Positions 36,857 through 48,985 of a stretch of 64,000 nt of DNA are shown here, one piece after another (positions within the stretch are counted from its first letter, which is position 1; each line of letters begins with the position of its first letter). A model generated the notes under the pieces. It was not told where the DNA came from and searched no databases. It worked only from the letters and a program-made list of their open reading frames with translations. The position numbers and the translations under genes are program-made. The stretch is from Rugalucina vietnamica (taxonomy: Eukaryota; Mollusca; Bivalvia; Lucinida; Lucinidae): the NCBI GenBank assembly GCA_964017185.1, contig OZ024869.1, forward strand, positions 62,448,931-62,512,930, given 5' to 3'.

Positions 36857-37101
36857 AAAGTATATAAACTTTATTTATTTTACTTCAATTACACAGAAAG
36901 CTCGTTGAACTTATATACGCGTTCTTGAAGGCGCGGATGTTGGCGTTATGTGATCAAACGTGGTGGAGGAAACCGGAGAACCCGGGGAAAACCACCGAAC
37001 CTGGACGGGCGACCACTACCCTGCCACATGCCTTGACCCGGATTCGAACCCGGATCGCCGTGGTGACAAGCGAGTGCGTTATCCACTACGCTATCCAGGC
37101 C
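36857..37101 (-). mobile_element. tRNA-derived SINE with Meta-type core
   Basis: Flanked by an exact 11 bp duplication CTTTTCTATCT (36846-36856 and 37102-37112) taken from the satellite. Minus strand: head GGGCCTGGATAGCGTAGTGG with A box TAGCGTAGTGG, B box GGTTCGAATCC, then a central GGGTTCTCCGGTTTCCTCC segment resembling the Meta domain of MetaSINEs (known from molluscs and other animals). The tail ends with AATAAAGTTTATATACTTT. It appears full length at ~245 bp and moved after the satellite had formed. Confidence 0.88.
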
Positions 37102-38365
37102 CTTTTCTATCTCACCTATGGACGGAGTTAGAGTGTAAAAGTGAAAAATATTTTGTCAAAGATTTTTTTTTTATTTTAGTCTGGCTGTCATCGCTATAGA
37201 AAACGGTGACGAAGGCCGAAAACAGAATTTTTCTATCTCACCTACGGGCGAAGTTATGGTGTACCAAACCCTCCCAGCAGAAAAAAATGAAAAAAAAATT
37301 GTCAAGGATTTTTTTCGTTTTAGTCTGGCTGTCATCGCTATAGAAAACGATGACGAAGGCCGAAAACAGAACTTTTCTGTCTCACCTATGGGCGTAGTTA
37401 TGGTGTACCAAACCCTCCCAGCAGAAAAAATGAAAAATATTTTGTCAAAGATTTTTTCGTTTTAGTCTGGATGTCATCGCTATAGAAAACGATGACGAAG
37501 GACGAAAACAGAACTTTTCTATCTCACATATGGGCGGAGTTATGGTGTACCAAAACCTCCCAGCAGAAAAAATGAAAAAAAAAATTGTCAAAGATTTTTT
37601 TTGTTTTAGTCTGGCTGTCATTCCTATAGAAAACGATGACGAAGGCCGAAAACAGAACTTTTCTATCTCACCTATGGGCGGAGTTATGGTGTACCAAACC
37701 CTCCCAGCAGAAAAAAAATGAAATTTTTTTTTGTCAAAGATTTTTTTCGTTTTAGTCTGGCTGTCATCGCTATATAAAACGATGACGAAGGCCAAAAACA
37801 GAACTTTTCTATCTCACCTATGGACGGAGTTAGAGTGTAAAAATGAAAAAAATTTTGTCAAAGATTTTTTTGGTTTTAGTCTGGCTGTCATCGCTATAGA
37901 AAACGGTGACGAAGGCCGAAAACAGAACTTTTCTATCTCACCTATGGGCGGAGTTATGGTGTACCAAACCCTTCAAGCAGAAAAAATGAAAAAAAAAATG
38001 TCAAAGATTTTTTTCGTTTAAGTCTGGGCGGAGTTATGGTGTACCAAACGCTCCCAGCAGAAAAAATGAAAAATATTTGTTAAAGATTTTTTTCGTTTTA
38101 GTCTGGCTGTCATCGCTATAGAAAACGATGACGAAGGCCGAAAACAGAACTTTTATATCCACCTATGGGCGGTGTTATGGTGTACCAAACCCTCCCAGCA
38201 GAAAAAAATGAAAAATGTTTTGTCAAAGATTTTTTTTCGTTTTAGTCTGGCTGTTATTGGTATAGAAAACGATGACGAAGGCCGAAAACAGAACTTTTCT
38301 ATCTCACCTATGGGCGGAGTTATGGTGTACCAAACCCTCCCAGCAGAAAAAATGAAAATAATTTT

Positions 38366-39140
38366 GTCTCAAATTCGTGGTTCGAGTAGCCTCGGACAAG
38401 CAGTTTTTCTTTGAAGATGGCTGCTCTATTTAAGTTATCGTCATTATTCGTGGATGTCCTAACAAATCTGATCAGTTCACCCTTAATAAGGCCTTTGAAC
38501 ATCGCTTTTGGGTGTGTTGATTGTCTGTGGATGTACTGAAACTTTTCACTTGGTTTGATGTACGGTTTGAAGAGATTTAAATCTATGGCCTTTAAATATG
38601 GTGGTGTCCAAGAATGTTCCCGCGTCTTCAGATATTTCGTACTTAAATTTCAGGCCGGTCGGATGCATTTTATTTGCCGCATCCAAGAATTGTCTAGCTT
38701 CTGTTTCATTTCCCGTATATAAGGCAAACGCGTCATCTCGGAATCTCAGCCATTCGAACATGTTGCAAAATTCGTTTTTCGAGATAGTAGATAACTATGT
38801 CGCAAATTGCAGGAGATGCACTACTCCCATTGACTGGTAGAAGTTTTTACCATTGAAGCGGAAATTGTTGCATTTCACAGCTATATCGACCAACTTACAA
38901 AATGATTCAACTTTCGGGCGCCTGATGCCTTCAACAAAGTTGTGTCGATCTGTCGTTTCCAACGTGTTTCTAACTCCATTGACTGCTTCCTCATGAATTA
39001 TTATTGTGTACATGCTTTCGTAGTCAAGTGTATTGATCATATCAGATGTATCTTTGACTAATAATGAGATACTAGTTTTGAGCAAAAATTTGAAATTTGT
39101 TCCTACCCCACGCCCACCAACTACCAGAGACATCATCAAA
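38366..39140 (-). pseudogene. Penelope-like reverse transcriptase fossil
   Basis: Minus-strand frames show RT features in order: LDYESMYT (first catalytic Asp region), VKCNNFRFNGKNFYQSMG (N-N-x-F-x-F...Q-x-x-G), RFRDDAFAL (catalytic DD), FLDTTIFKG, then KGELIRFVR and RGY of the C-terminal part. This pattern fits Penelope-like elements, in which 'NN.F.F....Q..G' and 'FLDv.i' are typical. The fragment is broken in several places and lacks the N-terminus and any GIY-YIG endonuclease. Its 3' side ends exactly where the satellite begins. Confidence 0.75.
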
Positions 39141-39641
39141 GACTTTGATGACCTGGCGCGCAGAATGCGGACATGACTATGGATCTACATGAAAAAAGCA
39201 AGAAGAAAATAAGATCCTTTTCTGTTGAAAATAACTAAAAAGTCGACATTCAATCGGACAACATAGCCTTAGAGAATTATCTAACTGAAACAAAAATTGA
39301 ACTGGCAAACCTGCATAACAGCAACAAATATAGCAGAAATTTTCAAAATTTCCAGATGAAAATTATAGCACAAATGGTATCAATGATAGCTTTCAAGCTG
39401 TGCAACATCCTTTGTGACTGTCGGGTCTGACCATTGAAGAAAGGTGTCAGCACACCAACACACAAAAACACATGTACAATAACCAAGCCCAATTTTAAAA
39501 GCCTATTATACAGCGGGTGTAACCTAATAAATTATAGTAAAATACTCTACATATACTAGTTTCCAGATAATAAACAATAAAGCAACCAGGAACTCTCACA
39601 ATCAGAGAAAGGTCTTGACCTAACTAGATGTGCTACAGACG
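39141..39641. other. Unassigned DNA in the foldback centre
   Basis: A/T-rich, with no recognisable motif or repeat. Confidence 0.4.
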
Positions 39642-39882
39642 TTAAAGGCCTCGTCACACATAAGCAAAAATCTCTCCACGTAGACTTGCGTTTTATTTCG
39701 AAAAAGGTTATTTGTTTGTTTGATGTATTGCCTTACGTCCCTTTCAACATTCAACTTTCCGTCATGGCCATAGCTGTTGACTGGGACGTAAAGCAATAAA
39801 TCAATTAAACAAAAGCTATCTTTCGCAATTAAACGCACGTTTGCGTCAAGCGATTTTCGCTTAGGTGTGACGGCTCCTTAAG
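39642..39882. mobile_element. Small TIR MITE (~240 bp)
   Basis: Left end AAAGGCCTCGTCACACATAA and the reverse complement of the right end AAGGAGCCGTCACACCTAAG match over ~28 bp with a few differences. The interior has 'gactgggacgtaaagcaata', also found in diverged form at 40045-40085, which resembles the tail of aquatic-animal SINEs. Confidence 0.6.
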
Positions 39883-41039
39883 CAAACGAAACATTTGGTA
39901 GGCCCAGTGAACCGTCCACACATATAAGCCTTTGTGGCTTTGTTGGATGGTTATATTTCAAGCACTTGTTGAATGTCATGACATCCTCATTTTCTGTAAA
40001 AATCCCATAAAGTGGAGGCAACGTTCCGACATGACCTTAGCTATTGACTGGGACGGAAAGCATCAATTCAAACAAACAAACAAACTGAACAGCAGGCCAT
40101 TTTGAGCAGCTATATATGAAACATACGAGGGTCGAGCAAAAAGTTCGAGGACATTCTTGATAATGTTTATTATGGACGTCCGAATGTTTTCGTTTTTTTA
40201 CAAGTGTAATAATGGTCTATCGTCAATATTCATGTAAAATGTTATTTGTCGAATCATATGTTTGAGTGGTCAAATTACATCGACAAACATGAGGGGTTTG
40301 CTACCCCGGAGCACGCCGTAAAATATCTGTTTACGTTTTTATGAATATAAAAATATTTTAAAAATGCGCTTTCCAAACCTCCTTGAATTAAAGAAATATT
40401 GAAAATGTTATAATTTGGCTTGAAATGAGAACTTTCAGTTTATTGCCTTCCTAAGACGACGCTACCGCGACAATTTTTGAAAGTCTAAGCTAAAATTCAG
40501 GAAAAATGACGTTCCTGATAAATGGCGGAAACTTGCACATAGATACAATTTATGTGACACTTTAGAATAAAATCTACAGAAACGTTTAATTTGTTACAGC
40601 CAGCACTGAAGCATTAACAGTGTACAATGATGTGCAAAGTGTTAGTCATGACGAAAGCACCCTGTATACCGTTGATGCAACCAAATTTGTTACGGCATAG
40701 ATTGATGCAACATTTCACGAAGGTAGGGAGAAATTGACCATTAATTCAATTTTACAGGCATTAATGTTAGGATGTCTGGGCCGTGCCTTTGTGGGAAAAA
40801 GAAGTAAGGATACCTTCGGTTTTTTGCCATAAGTAGTTTGTTAAAAAACCTTATCTTGTGACAGAAATAATAAATTCCATTGAAGAAATACACGAAAATT
40901 GATTATGTTTGGCTTGCTAATTGCTCATATCCATCATCGACGAAAGAAGAATGGCCGCAGAAGTATATCATTCTTGCCGGCTAAATTATACCTCAGATTC
41001 ACTTTGAGGGGAAACGAAAACATAGCCACTGTCGGATAA
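39883..41039. other. Foldback centre with a mariner-type end
   Basis: At 40126-40160 'acgagggtcgagcaaaaagt' followed by 'tcgaggac' resembles terminal inverted repeats of mariner elements. No matching right end and no transposase were found, so only a scrap remains. The rest shows nothing recognisable. Confidence 0.4.
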
Positions 41040-44000
41040 TGTTGGAAATGTTTAGCACCAACACAACTTATCCAACTCATAGAACTCAGTGTATAACTTA
41101 TCCAACTCATCCAACTTACTGTTCAACTAATGCAACTTACCCAACTCAGCTTACAACTTTTCCAACTCATCCAACATACTGTTCAAATTGTGCAACTTAC
41201 CCAACTCAGCTTACAACTTATCCAACTCATCCAACTTACTATTCGACTTATCGAACTTAACGAACTTATAGTTCAACTTATGCAACTCATCCAACTCAGC
41301 ATGCAACTTATCCAACTCATCGAACTCATCGTATAACTTATCCAACTCATCGGACTCAACATGCAACTTATCCAACTCATCGAACTCAGCTTACAACTTA
41401 TCCAAATCATCCAACTTACTGTTCAACTTATCCAACTCATCGAACTCAGCTTACAACTTATCCAACTCATCCAACTTACTGTTCAACTTATCGCACTCAT
41501 CGAGTTTACTGTTCAACTTATCGAACTCATCAAACTTACTGTTCAACATATGCAACTGACCCAACTCAGCTTACAACTTATCGAACTCATCCAACTTACT
41601 GTTCAATTTATCGAACTCATCGAACTTACTGTTCAACTTATGCAACTTACCCAACTCAGCTTACAACTTATCAAACTCATCCAACATACTGTTCAACTTA
41701 TGCAACTCACCGAACCTAGCTTACAACTTATCCAACTCATCGAACTTACTGTTCAACTTATCTAACTCATCGAACTTACTGTTCAACTTATGCAACTTAC
41801 CCAACTCAGCTTACAACTTATCCAACTCATCCAACTTACTGTTCAACTTATGAAACTCACCCAACTCAGCTTACAACTTATCCAACTCATCCAACTCACT
41901 GTTCAACTTGTCGAACTTAACGAACTTATAGTTCAACTTATGCAACTAATCCACCTCAGCATGCAACTTATCCAACTCATCGAACTCAGCTTACAAATTG
42001 TCCAACTCATCCAACTTACTGTTCAACTTATCGAACTTAACGAACTTATAGTTCAACTTATGCAACTCATCCAACTCAGCATGCAACTTATCCAACTCAT
42101 CGAACTCAGCGTATAACTTATCCAACTCATCCAACTCAACATGCAACTCATCAAACTCATGGAACGCAGCGTATAACTTATCCTTATCCAACTCATCGAA
42201 CTTACTGTTCAACTTATGCAACTTATCCATCTCATTCAACTTACTGTTCAACTTATCCAACTCATCGAACTCAGCTTACAAATTATCCAACTCTTTCAAC
42301 TTACTGTTCAACTTATCGAACTTACTGTTCAACTTATGCAACTTACCCAACTCAGCTTACAACTTATCCAACTCATCCAACATACTGTTCAACTAATGCA
42401 ACTTACCCAACTCAGCTTACAACTTATCCAACTCATCAAACTTATTGTTCGACTTATCAAACTTAATGAACTTATAGTCCAACTTATGCAACTCATCCAA
42501 CTCAGCATGTAACTTATCCAACTCATCGAACTTATCGTATAACTTATACAACTCATCCAACTCAACCTGCAACTTATCCAACTCATCCAACTCAGCCTAC
42601 AACTTATCTAACTCATCCAACTTACTGTTCAACTTATCCAACTCATCGAAGTCAGCTTACAACTTATCGAGCTCATCGAACTTACTGTTCAACTTATGCA
42701 ACTCATCCAACTCAGCTTTCAACTTATCCAACTCATCCAACTTACTGTTCAATTTATGCAACTTACCCAACTCAGCTTACAACTTATCCAACTCGTCCAA
42801 CTTACTGTTCAACTTATCGAACTTCACGAACTTATAGTTCAACTTATGTAACTCATCCAACTCAGCATGCAACTTATCCAACTCATCGAACATTTCGTAT
42901 AACTTATCCAACTCAGCTTACAACTTGTCCAACTCATCGAACTTGCTGTTCAACTTATTCAACTTACTGTTCCACTTTTCGAACTTAACGAACTTATAGT
43001 TCAACTTATGCAACTCATCCAACTCAGCATGCGACTTATCCAACTCATCGAACTCAGCGTATAACTTATCCAACTCATCCAACTCAACATGCAACTTATC
43101 CAACTCATCAAACTCAGCTTACAACTTATCCAACTCATCCAACTTACTGTTCAACTTATCCACCTCATCGAACTCAACTTACAACTTATCGAACTCATCC
43201 AACTTACTGTTCAACTTATCGAACTCATCGAACTTACTGTTCAACTTATCGAACTCATCGAACTTACTGTTCAACTTATGCAACTTACCCAACTCAGCTT
43301 ACAACTTATCCAACTCGTCCAACTTACTGTTCAACTTATGTAACTTACCCAGCTCAGCTTACAACTTATCCAACTCATCCAACTTACTGTTCAACTTATC
43401 GAACTTAACGAACTCATAGTTCAACTTATGCAACTCATCCAACTCAGCATGCAACTTATCCAACTCATCGAACATTTAGTATAAATTATCCAACTCATCG
43501 AACTTACTGTTCAACTTATACAGCTTACCCAACTCAGCGTATAACTTATGCAACTCATCAAACTCAGCATGCAACTTATCCAACTCATCAAACTCAGCGT
43601 ATAACATATCCAACTCATCCAACTCAACATGCAACTTATCAAACTCATGGAACTCAGCGTATAACTTACCCAACTCATCGAACTTACTGTTCAACTTATG
43701 CAACTTATCCAACTCATCGAACTTACTGTTCAATTTACCCAACTCATCGAACTTATTCTTTAACTTATCCAATTCAGCGAACTCAACATGCAACTTAGCC
43801 TACTTATCGAACTTAACATGGAACTCAGCGTATAACTTATCCAACTCATCGAACTTATTCTTTAACTTATCCAACTCAGTGAACTCAACATGCAACTTAC
43901 CCTACTTATCGAACTTAACATGGAACTCAGCGTATAACTTATCCAACTCATCGAACTTACTGTTCAACGTATGCAACTTATCCAACTCATCGAACTTACT

Positions 44001-47000
44001 GTTCAACTAATGCAACTTACCCAACTCAGCTTACAACTTATCCAACTCATCCAACGTACTGTTCAACTTATCGAACTCATCGAACTCAGCGTATAACTTA
44101 CCCAACTTATCCAACTCATCATGCAACTGATCAAACTCATGGAACTCAGCGTATAACTTATCCAAATCATCCAACTCAACATGCAACTTATACAACTCAT
44201 CCAACTCAGCCTACAACTTATCTAACTCATCAAACTTACTGTTCAACTTATCCAACTCAGCTTACAACTTATCGAACTCATCGAACTTACTGTTCAACTT
44301 ATGCAACTTACCCAACTCAGCTTACAACTTATCCAACTCATCCAACTTACTGTTCAACTTATCGAACTTACTGTTCAACTTATGCAACTTACCCAACTCA
44401 GCGTATAACTTATCCAACTCAACATACAACTTATCAAACTCATGGAACTCAGCGTATAACTTATCCAACTCATACAACTCAACATGCAACTTATCCAACT
44501 AATCCAACTCAACCTACAACTTATCTGACTCATCCAACTTACTGTTCAACTTATCCAACTCTTCGAACTCAGCTTACCACTTATCGAGCTCATCGAACTT
44601 ACTGTTCAACTTATGCAACTTATCCAACTCATCGAACATTTCATATAACTTATCCAACTAATCCAACTCAGCTTACAACTTCTCCAAGTCATCGAACTCA
44701 GCTTACAACTTACCCAACTCATCTATCTTACTGTTCAACTTATCGAACTCATCGAACTTGCTGTTCAACTTATGCAACTTACCCAACTCAGCTTACAACT
44801 TATCCAACTCATCCGACTTACTGTTCAACTTATGCAACTTACCCAACTCAGCTTACAACTTACCCAACTCTTCCAACTTACTGTTCAACTTATCGAACAT
44901 CACGAACTTATAGTTCCACTTATGCAACTCATCCAACTCAGCTTACAACTTATCCAACTCATCGAACTCAGCTTACAACTTACCCAACTCATCTAACTTA
45001 CTGTTCAACTTATCGAACTCATCGAACTTGCTGTTCAACTTATGCAACTTACCCAACTCAACTTACAACTTATCCAACTCATCCAACTTACTGTTCAACT
45101 TATCCAACTTAACGAACTTATAGTTCGACTTATGCAAATCATCCAACTCAGCATGCAACTTATCCAACTCATCCAACTCAGTGTATAACTTATCCAACTC
45201 AACCAACTCAACATGCAACTTATCCAACTCACCAAACTCAGCTTACAACTTATCCAACTCATCCAACTTACTGTTCAACTTATCCAACTCATCGAACTCA
45301 GCTTACAACTTATCCAACTCATCCAACTTACTGTTCAACTTATCCAACTCATCGAACTCAGCTTACAACTTATCGAACTCATCCAACTAACTGTTCAACT
45401 TATCGAACTCATCGAACTTACTGTTCAACTTATGCAACTTACCCAACTCAGCTTACAACTTATCCAACTCATCCAGCTAACTGTTCAACTTATGTAACTT
45501 ACCCAACTCAACATGCAACTTATCCAACTCATCAAACTCAGCTTACAACTTATCCAACTCATCCAACTCACTGTTCAACTTATCCAACTCATCGAACTCA
45601 GCTTACAACTTATCGAACTCATCCAACTAACTGTTCAACTTATCGAACTCATTGAACTTACTGTTCAACTTATGCAACTTACCCAACTCAGCTTACAACT
45701 TATCCAACTCATCCAACTAACTGTTCAACTTATGTAACTTACCCAACTCAGCTTACAACTTATCCAACTCATCCAACTTACTGTCCAACTTATCGAACTT
45801 AACGAACTTATAGTTCAACTTATGCAACTCATCCAACTCAGCATGCAACTTATCCAACTCATCGAACATTTCGTATAACTTATCCAACTCATCTGTTCAA
45901 CTTATGCAGCTTACCCAACTCAGCGTATTACTTATGCAACTCATCGAACTCAGCATGCAACTTATCAAACTCATCAAACTCAGCGTATAACATATCCAAC
46001 TCATCCAACTCAACATGCAACTTATCAAACTCATGGAACTCAGCGTATAACTTACCCAACTCATCGAACTTACTGTTCAACTTATGCAACTTATCCAACT
46101 CATCGAACTTATTCTTTAACTTATCCAACTCAGCGAACTCAATATGCAACTTACCCTACTTATAGAACTTAACATGGAACTCAGCGTATAACTTATCCAA
46201 CTCATCGAACTTACTGTTCAACTTATGCAACTTATCCAACTCATTGAACTTACTGTTCAACTAATGCAACTTACCCAACTCAGCTTACAACTTATCCAAC
46301 TCATCCAACTTACTGTTCAACTTATCGAACTCATCAAACTCAGCGTTTAACTTATCCAACTCATCCAACTCAACATGCAACTTATCAAACTCATGGAACT
46401 CAGCGTATTACTTATCCAACTCATCCAACTCGACATGCAACTTATCCAACTCATCCAACTCAGCTTACAACTTATCTAACTCATCCAACTTACTGTTCAA
46501 CTTATCCAACTCATCAAACTCAGCTTACAACTTATCGAACTCATCGAACTTACTGTTCAACTTATGCAACTTACCCAACTCAGCTTACAACTTATCCAAC
46601 TCATCCAACTTACTGTTCAACTTATCGAACTTCACGAACTTGTAGTTCAACTTATGCAACTCATCCAACTCAGCATGCAACTTATCCAACACATCGAACT
46701 CATCGTATAACTTATCCAACTCATCCAACTCAACATGCAACTTATCCAACACATTGAACTCAGCTTACAACTTATCGAACTCATCGGACTTACTGTTCAA
46801 CTTATGCAACACCCAACTCAGCTTACAACTTATCCAACTCATCCCATTTACTGTTCAACTTATGCAACTTACCCAACTCAGCTTACAACTTATCCAACTC
46901 ATCCAACATACTGTTCAACTAATGCAACTTACCCAACTTAGCTTACAACTTATCCAACTCATCCAACTTACTGTTCAACTTATCGAACTCATCGAACTCA

Positions 47001-47450
47001 GCGTATAACTTATCCAACTTATCCAACTCAACATGCAACTTATCAAACTCATGGAACTCAGCGTATATCTTATCCAACTCATCCAACTCATCCAACTCAG
47101 CTTACAACTTATCTAACTCATCCAACTTACTGTTCAACTTATCCAACTCATCGAACTTATTCTTTAACTTATCCAACTCAGTGAACTCAACATGCAACTT
47201 ACCCTACTTATCGAACTTAACATGGAACTCAGCGTATAACTTATCCAACTCATCGAACTTACTGTTCAACTTATGCAACCTATCCAACTCATCGAACTTA
47301 CTGATCAACTTATCCAACTCATCGAACTTATTCTTTAACTTATCCAACTCAGCGAACTCAACATGCAACTTACCCTACTTATCGAACTTAACATTCAACT
47401 TAGGTTACTCAACTTACTGAACTCATCGAACTTAACTTAAATATTAAGAC
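41040..47450 (-). repeat. Right-arm minisatellite array, inverted
   Basis: Reverse complement of the left-arm unit ('caacttatccaactcatcca', 'acttactgttcaac'). About 6.4 kb, longer than the left arm. Higher-order blocks of about 300-400 bp are visible, for example repeats of 'catggaactcagcgtataac' around 43640, 43920, 44130, 46020 and 46390. It decays toward 47450-47640. Periodic frames on both strands are by-products. Confidence 0.95.
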
Positions 47451-48859
47451 ATATTATAAAGTATGATATCCTAGGTTCCCCAACCTATATGCTAACTATT
47501 ATAACTCATCCAACTCAACTTACATTGTTTAGTATCCATGAATAGTTCGTTCTACAATCAGCTACTATTTGTTATATTAAATGCAACTATAACAACTTAT
47601 CCTACTCAACTTACATCTTTGATCATCCCGTATGGTATAAGTATCTTCAATATATAAGGAATATAACGGTCCACAGAATAAATACGGTAAGCTGCAAGCT
47701 GAGCTAGATGAGTTAAGCTAAGCTGAGAATTCGTTGCGTTTTTTATATGCATACTTTTTGTCCCTATGTGCTGAGCATGATGAGCTGAGTAAGTTGAGCT
47801 GAGTTGAGATGTGACGCTGTACCTTTCAATTGTGTAGATATTCGGGACCGGGAGTATGAAGTATAAGCCTCGAGTTTGGTGCCATGGAATTTAATTCAAC
47901 CCTAAAGGGTATCTATGATACAAATAGGAATACATTCCTATAAGTATTTGTTAAGATATGAACTTAGAGATGAAAAATCACTATGTAAATAGCACATTTT
48001 CAAAGTGACCTAGATTTTGACTTTTAGCCCCACCCCCGGGCATGGACCCAGGGTCCGAACTCACAGAAACAAAGCAAACCATATAGGATAGCTATGTTAA
48101 AATATGAATGGTTTCTGAACGTTGGTTCATGAGATATACACCACCAGAGAAACTTAATCCAAAACTTTGACCCAAATTAAAGGTGACCTAGATTTTGACC
48201 TCTAGCCCCACCCCAGGCATGGGCCCAAGATCCGAACTCACAGAAATAAAGCAAACCCTATAGGGTACCTATGGTTAACATATCAATGGTTTCTGATCAT
48301 TGGTTCATGAGACACCACCAGAGAAACTTTAACAAAAACTTTGACATAAATTCTACGAACGTTCCGGAATAAAGAACGAACGAACTAACGAACATGCGAA
48401 CGGAAAAGCGAAAACTATATACCCGTCGACATAAATGCCGGGGGTATAACAAGAGATCTGATTAATTAGTTGTCGTGGATTTTTAAGTTCACTTCTAGTT
48501 GCAATTACTATGATTTAAAAATACTCCTGGAACTTCAGATGCAGACTGGTTCTTTTGGGAACCTAACGGCCCAGGATTTGCGTATACGCAAATTTTGCAT
48601 ATATGCAAATTTTGCTCACGTGAGTAAAAGTAAATTTTGCTTTGCGGTCACATGAGCTTTTGAGGTCTTGTTATTTCAGTTAAAATTGTCAAAGATGTGA
48701 TTTTTAAATTGGATAAAATTTATATCAGTAAAAGTAGTTAAAATTAATAGACTGTTCAGGTTTAGGAGACGTAGAATGATGCCATACTGCCTTGGATTTG
48801 GGTTTGCAATGGGGTTAGGACATGAAAAGCAGGAATGGCGAACAGAAAGATCTAGTGAT

Positions 48860-48985
48860 TAGTATGATTGGATAGTGCTACAGACATTTACAGGTGAGCA
48901 ATGGGTGGAAAACTTCAGAATGACTAGGCAAACCTTCACTAAGGTGTGCAGGGTTCTTGAACCTGATCTTTCTCCAATGGACAAG
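48860..48985 (+). pseudogene. Harbinger transposase, N-terminal fragment
   Basis: The frame reads YDWIVLQTFTGEQWVENFRM, then TRQTFTKVCRVLEPDLSPMDK. This matches the N-terminal 'F...FRMs..tF..lc..L.P.L' region of PIF/Harbinger transposases. A stop lies just upstream in the same frame (after ERSSD), and the pearl-like insert begins right after MDK. Confidence 0.7.

Larger units (their letters stand above)
34570..38365 (+). repeat. ~145 bp satellite, about 25 units
   Basis: Each unit runs 'tctggctgtcatcgctatag', 'aaaacgatgacgaaggccga', 'aaacagaacttttctatctc', 'cctatgggcggagttatgg', 'accaaaccctcccagcagaa', then an A-rich link and T-rich 'caaagatttttttcgttttag'. Unit starts lie near 34593, 34741, 34888, 35030, 35176 and so on to 38246. 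GTCATCG and CGATGAC in each unit can pair as a 7 bp stem. Each T-rich TTTTAG end resembles a splice acceptor. A block with GCTGCAGC repeats recurs at 35690, pointing to a ~1.27 kb higher-order duplication. Units are mostly over 90% alike by eye. Confidence 0.95.
28571..47867. mobile_element. Giant foldback-type transposable element, 19.3 kb
   Basis: An exact 23 bp inverted repeat (beginning TACTTCATACTCCCGG) lies at 28575-28597 and 47841-47863. The 12 bp CCTCGAGTTTGG is present exactly at 28559-28570 and 47868-47879, flanking the element as a target-site duplication. Inside are opposed minisatellite arrays (29400-33530 and 41040-47450) and a ~7.5 kb centre with a satellite, SINE, retroelement fossil and MITE. 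Long inverted arms built of short direct subrepeats define Drosophila FB elements, which make ~9 bp duplications. No transposase gene is visible, so it would move in trans. A further inverted partial copy of the end sequence at 28683-28706 shows local rearrangement. Confidence 0.72.
28038..48448 (+). mobile_element. Pearl-like element of a second family, hosting the giant foldback element
   Basis: TATACCCCCGGC at 28038-28049 is matched in inverse at 48437-48448. Without the 19.3 kb insert it would be ~1.1 kb. Its body has ~180 bp direct units containing 'cctagattttgacctc' and 'gcatggacccagggtc', on both sides of the insert and in the same orientation: about two to the left (28290-28558) and about three to the right (47868-48340). 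A GAAC microsatellite (48363-48400) lies near the 3' end. TIR, tandem core and tetranucleotide tract mirror the pearl layout. An A tract sits at 28358-28388. No target duplication was seen. Confidence 0.65.

Noticed and set aside
34570-38365. Hammerhead ribozyme in the satellite (GATGA ... GAAA)
   Set aside because: The order GATGAC-GAAGGCC-GAAAAC is suggestive, but the required CU before GAUGA is missing and no flanking stems pair convincingly.
34657-38414. Frames repeating FSLAVIAIENDDEGRKQNFSI
   Set aside because: They arise from the ~145 bp satellite unit and change frame with unit length. They are noted only for possible cryptic exons.
41039-47420. Equivalent long periodic frames in the right arm
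   Set aside because: Same cause as the left arm; frames exist on both strands with mirrored composition.
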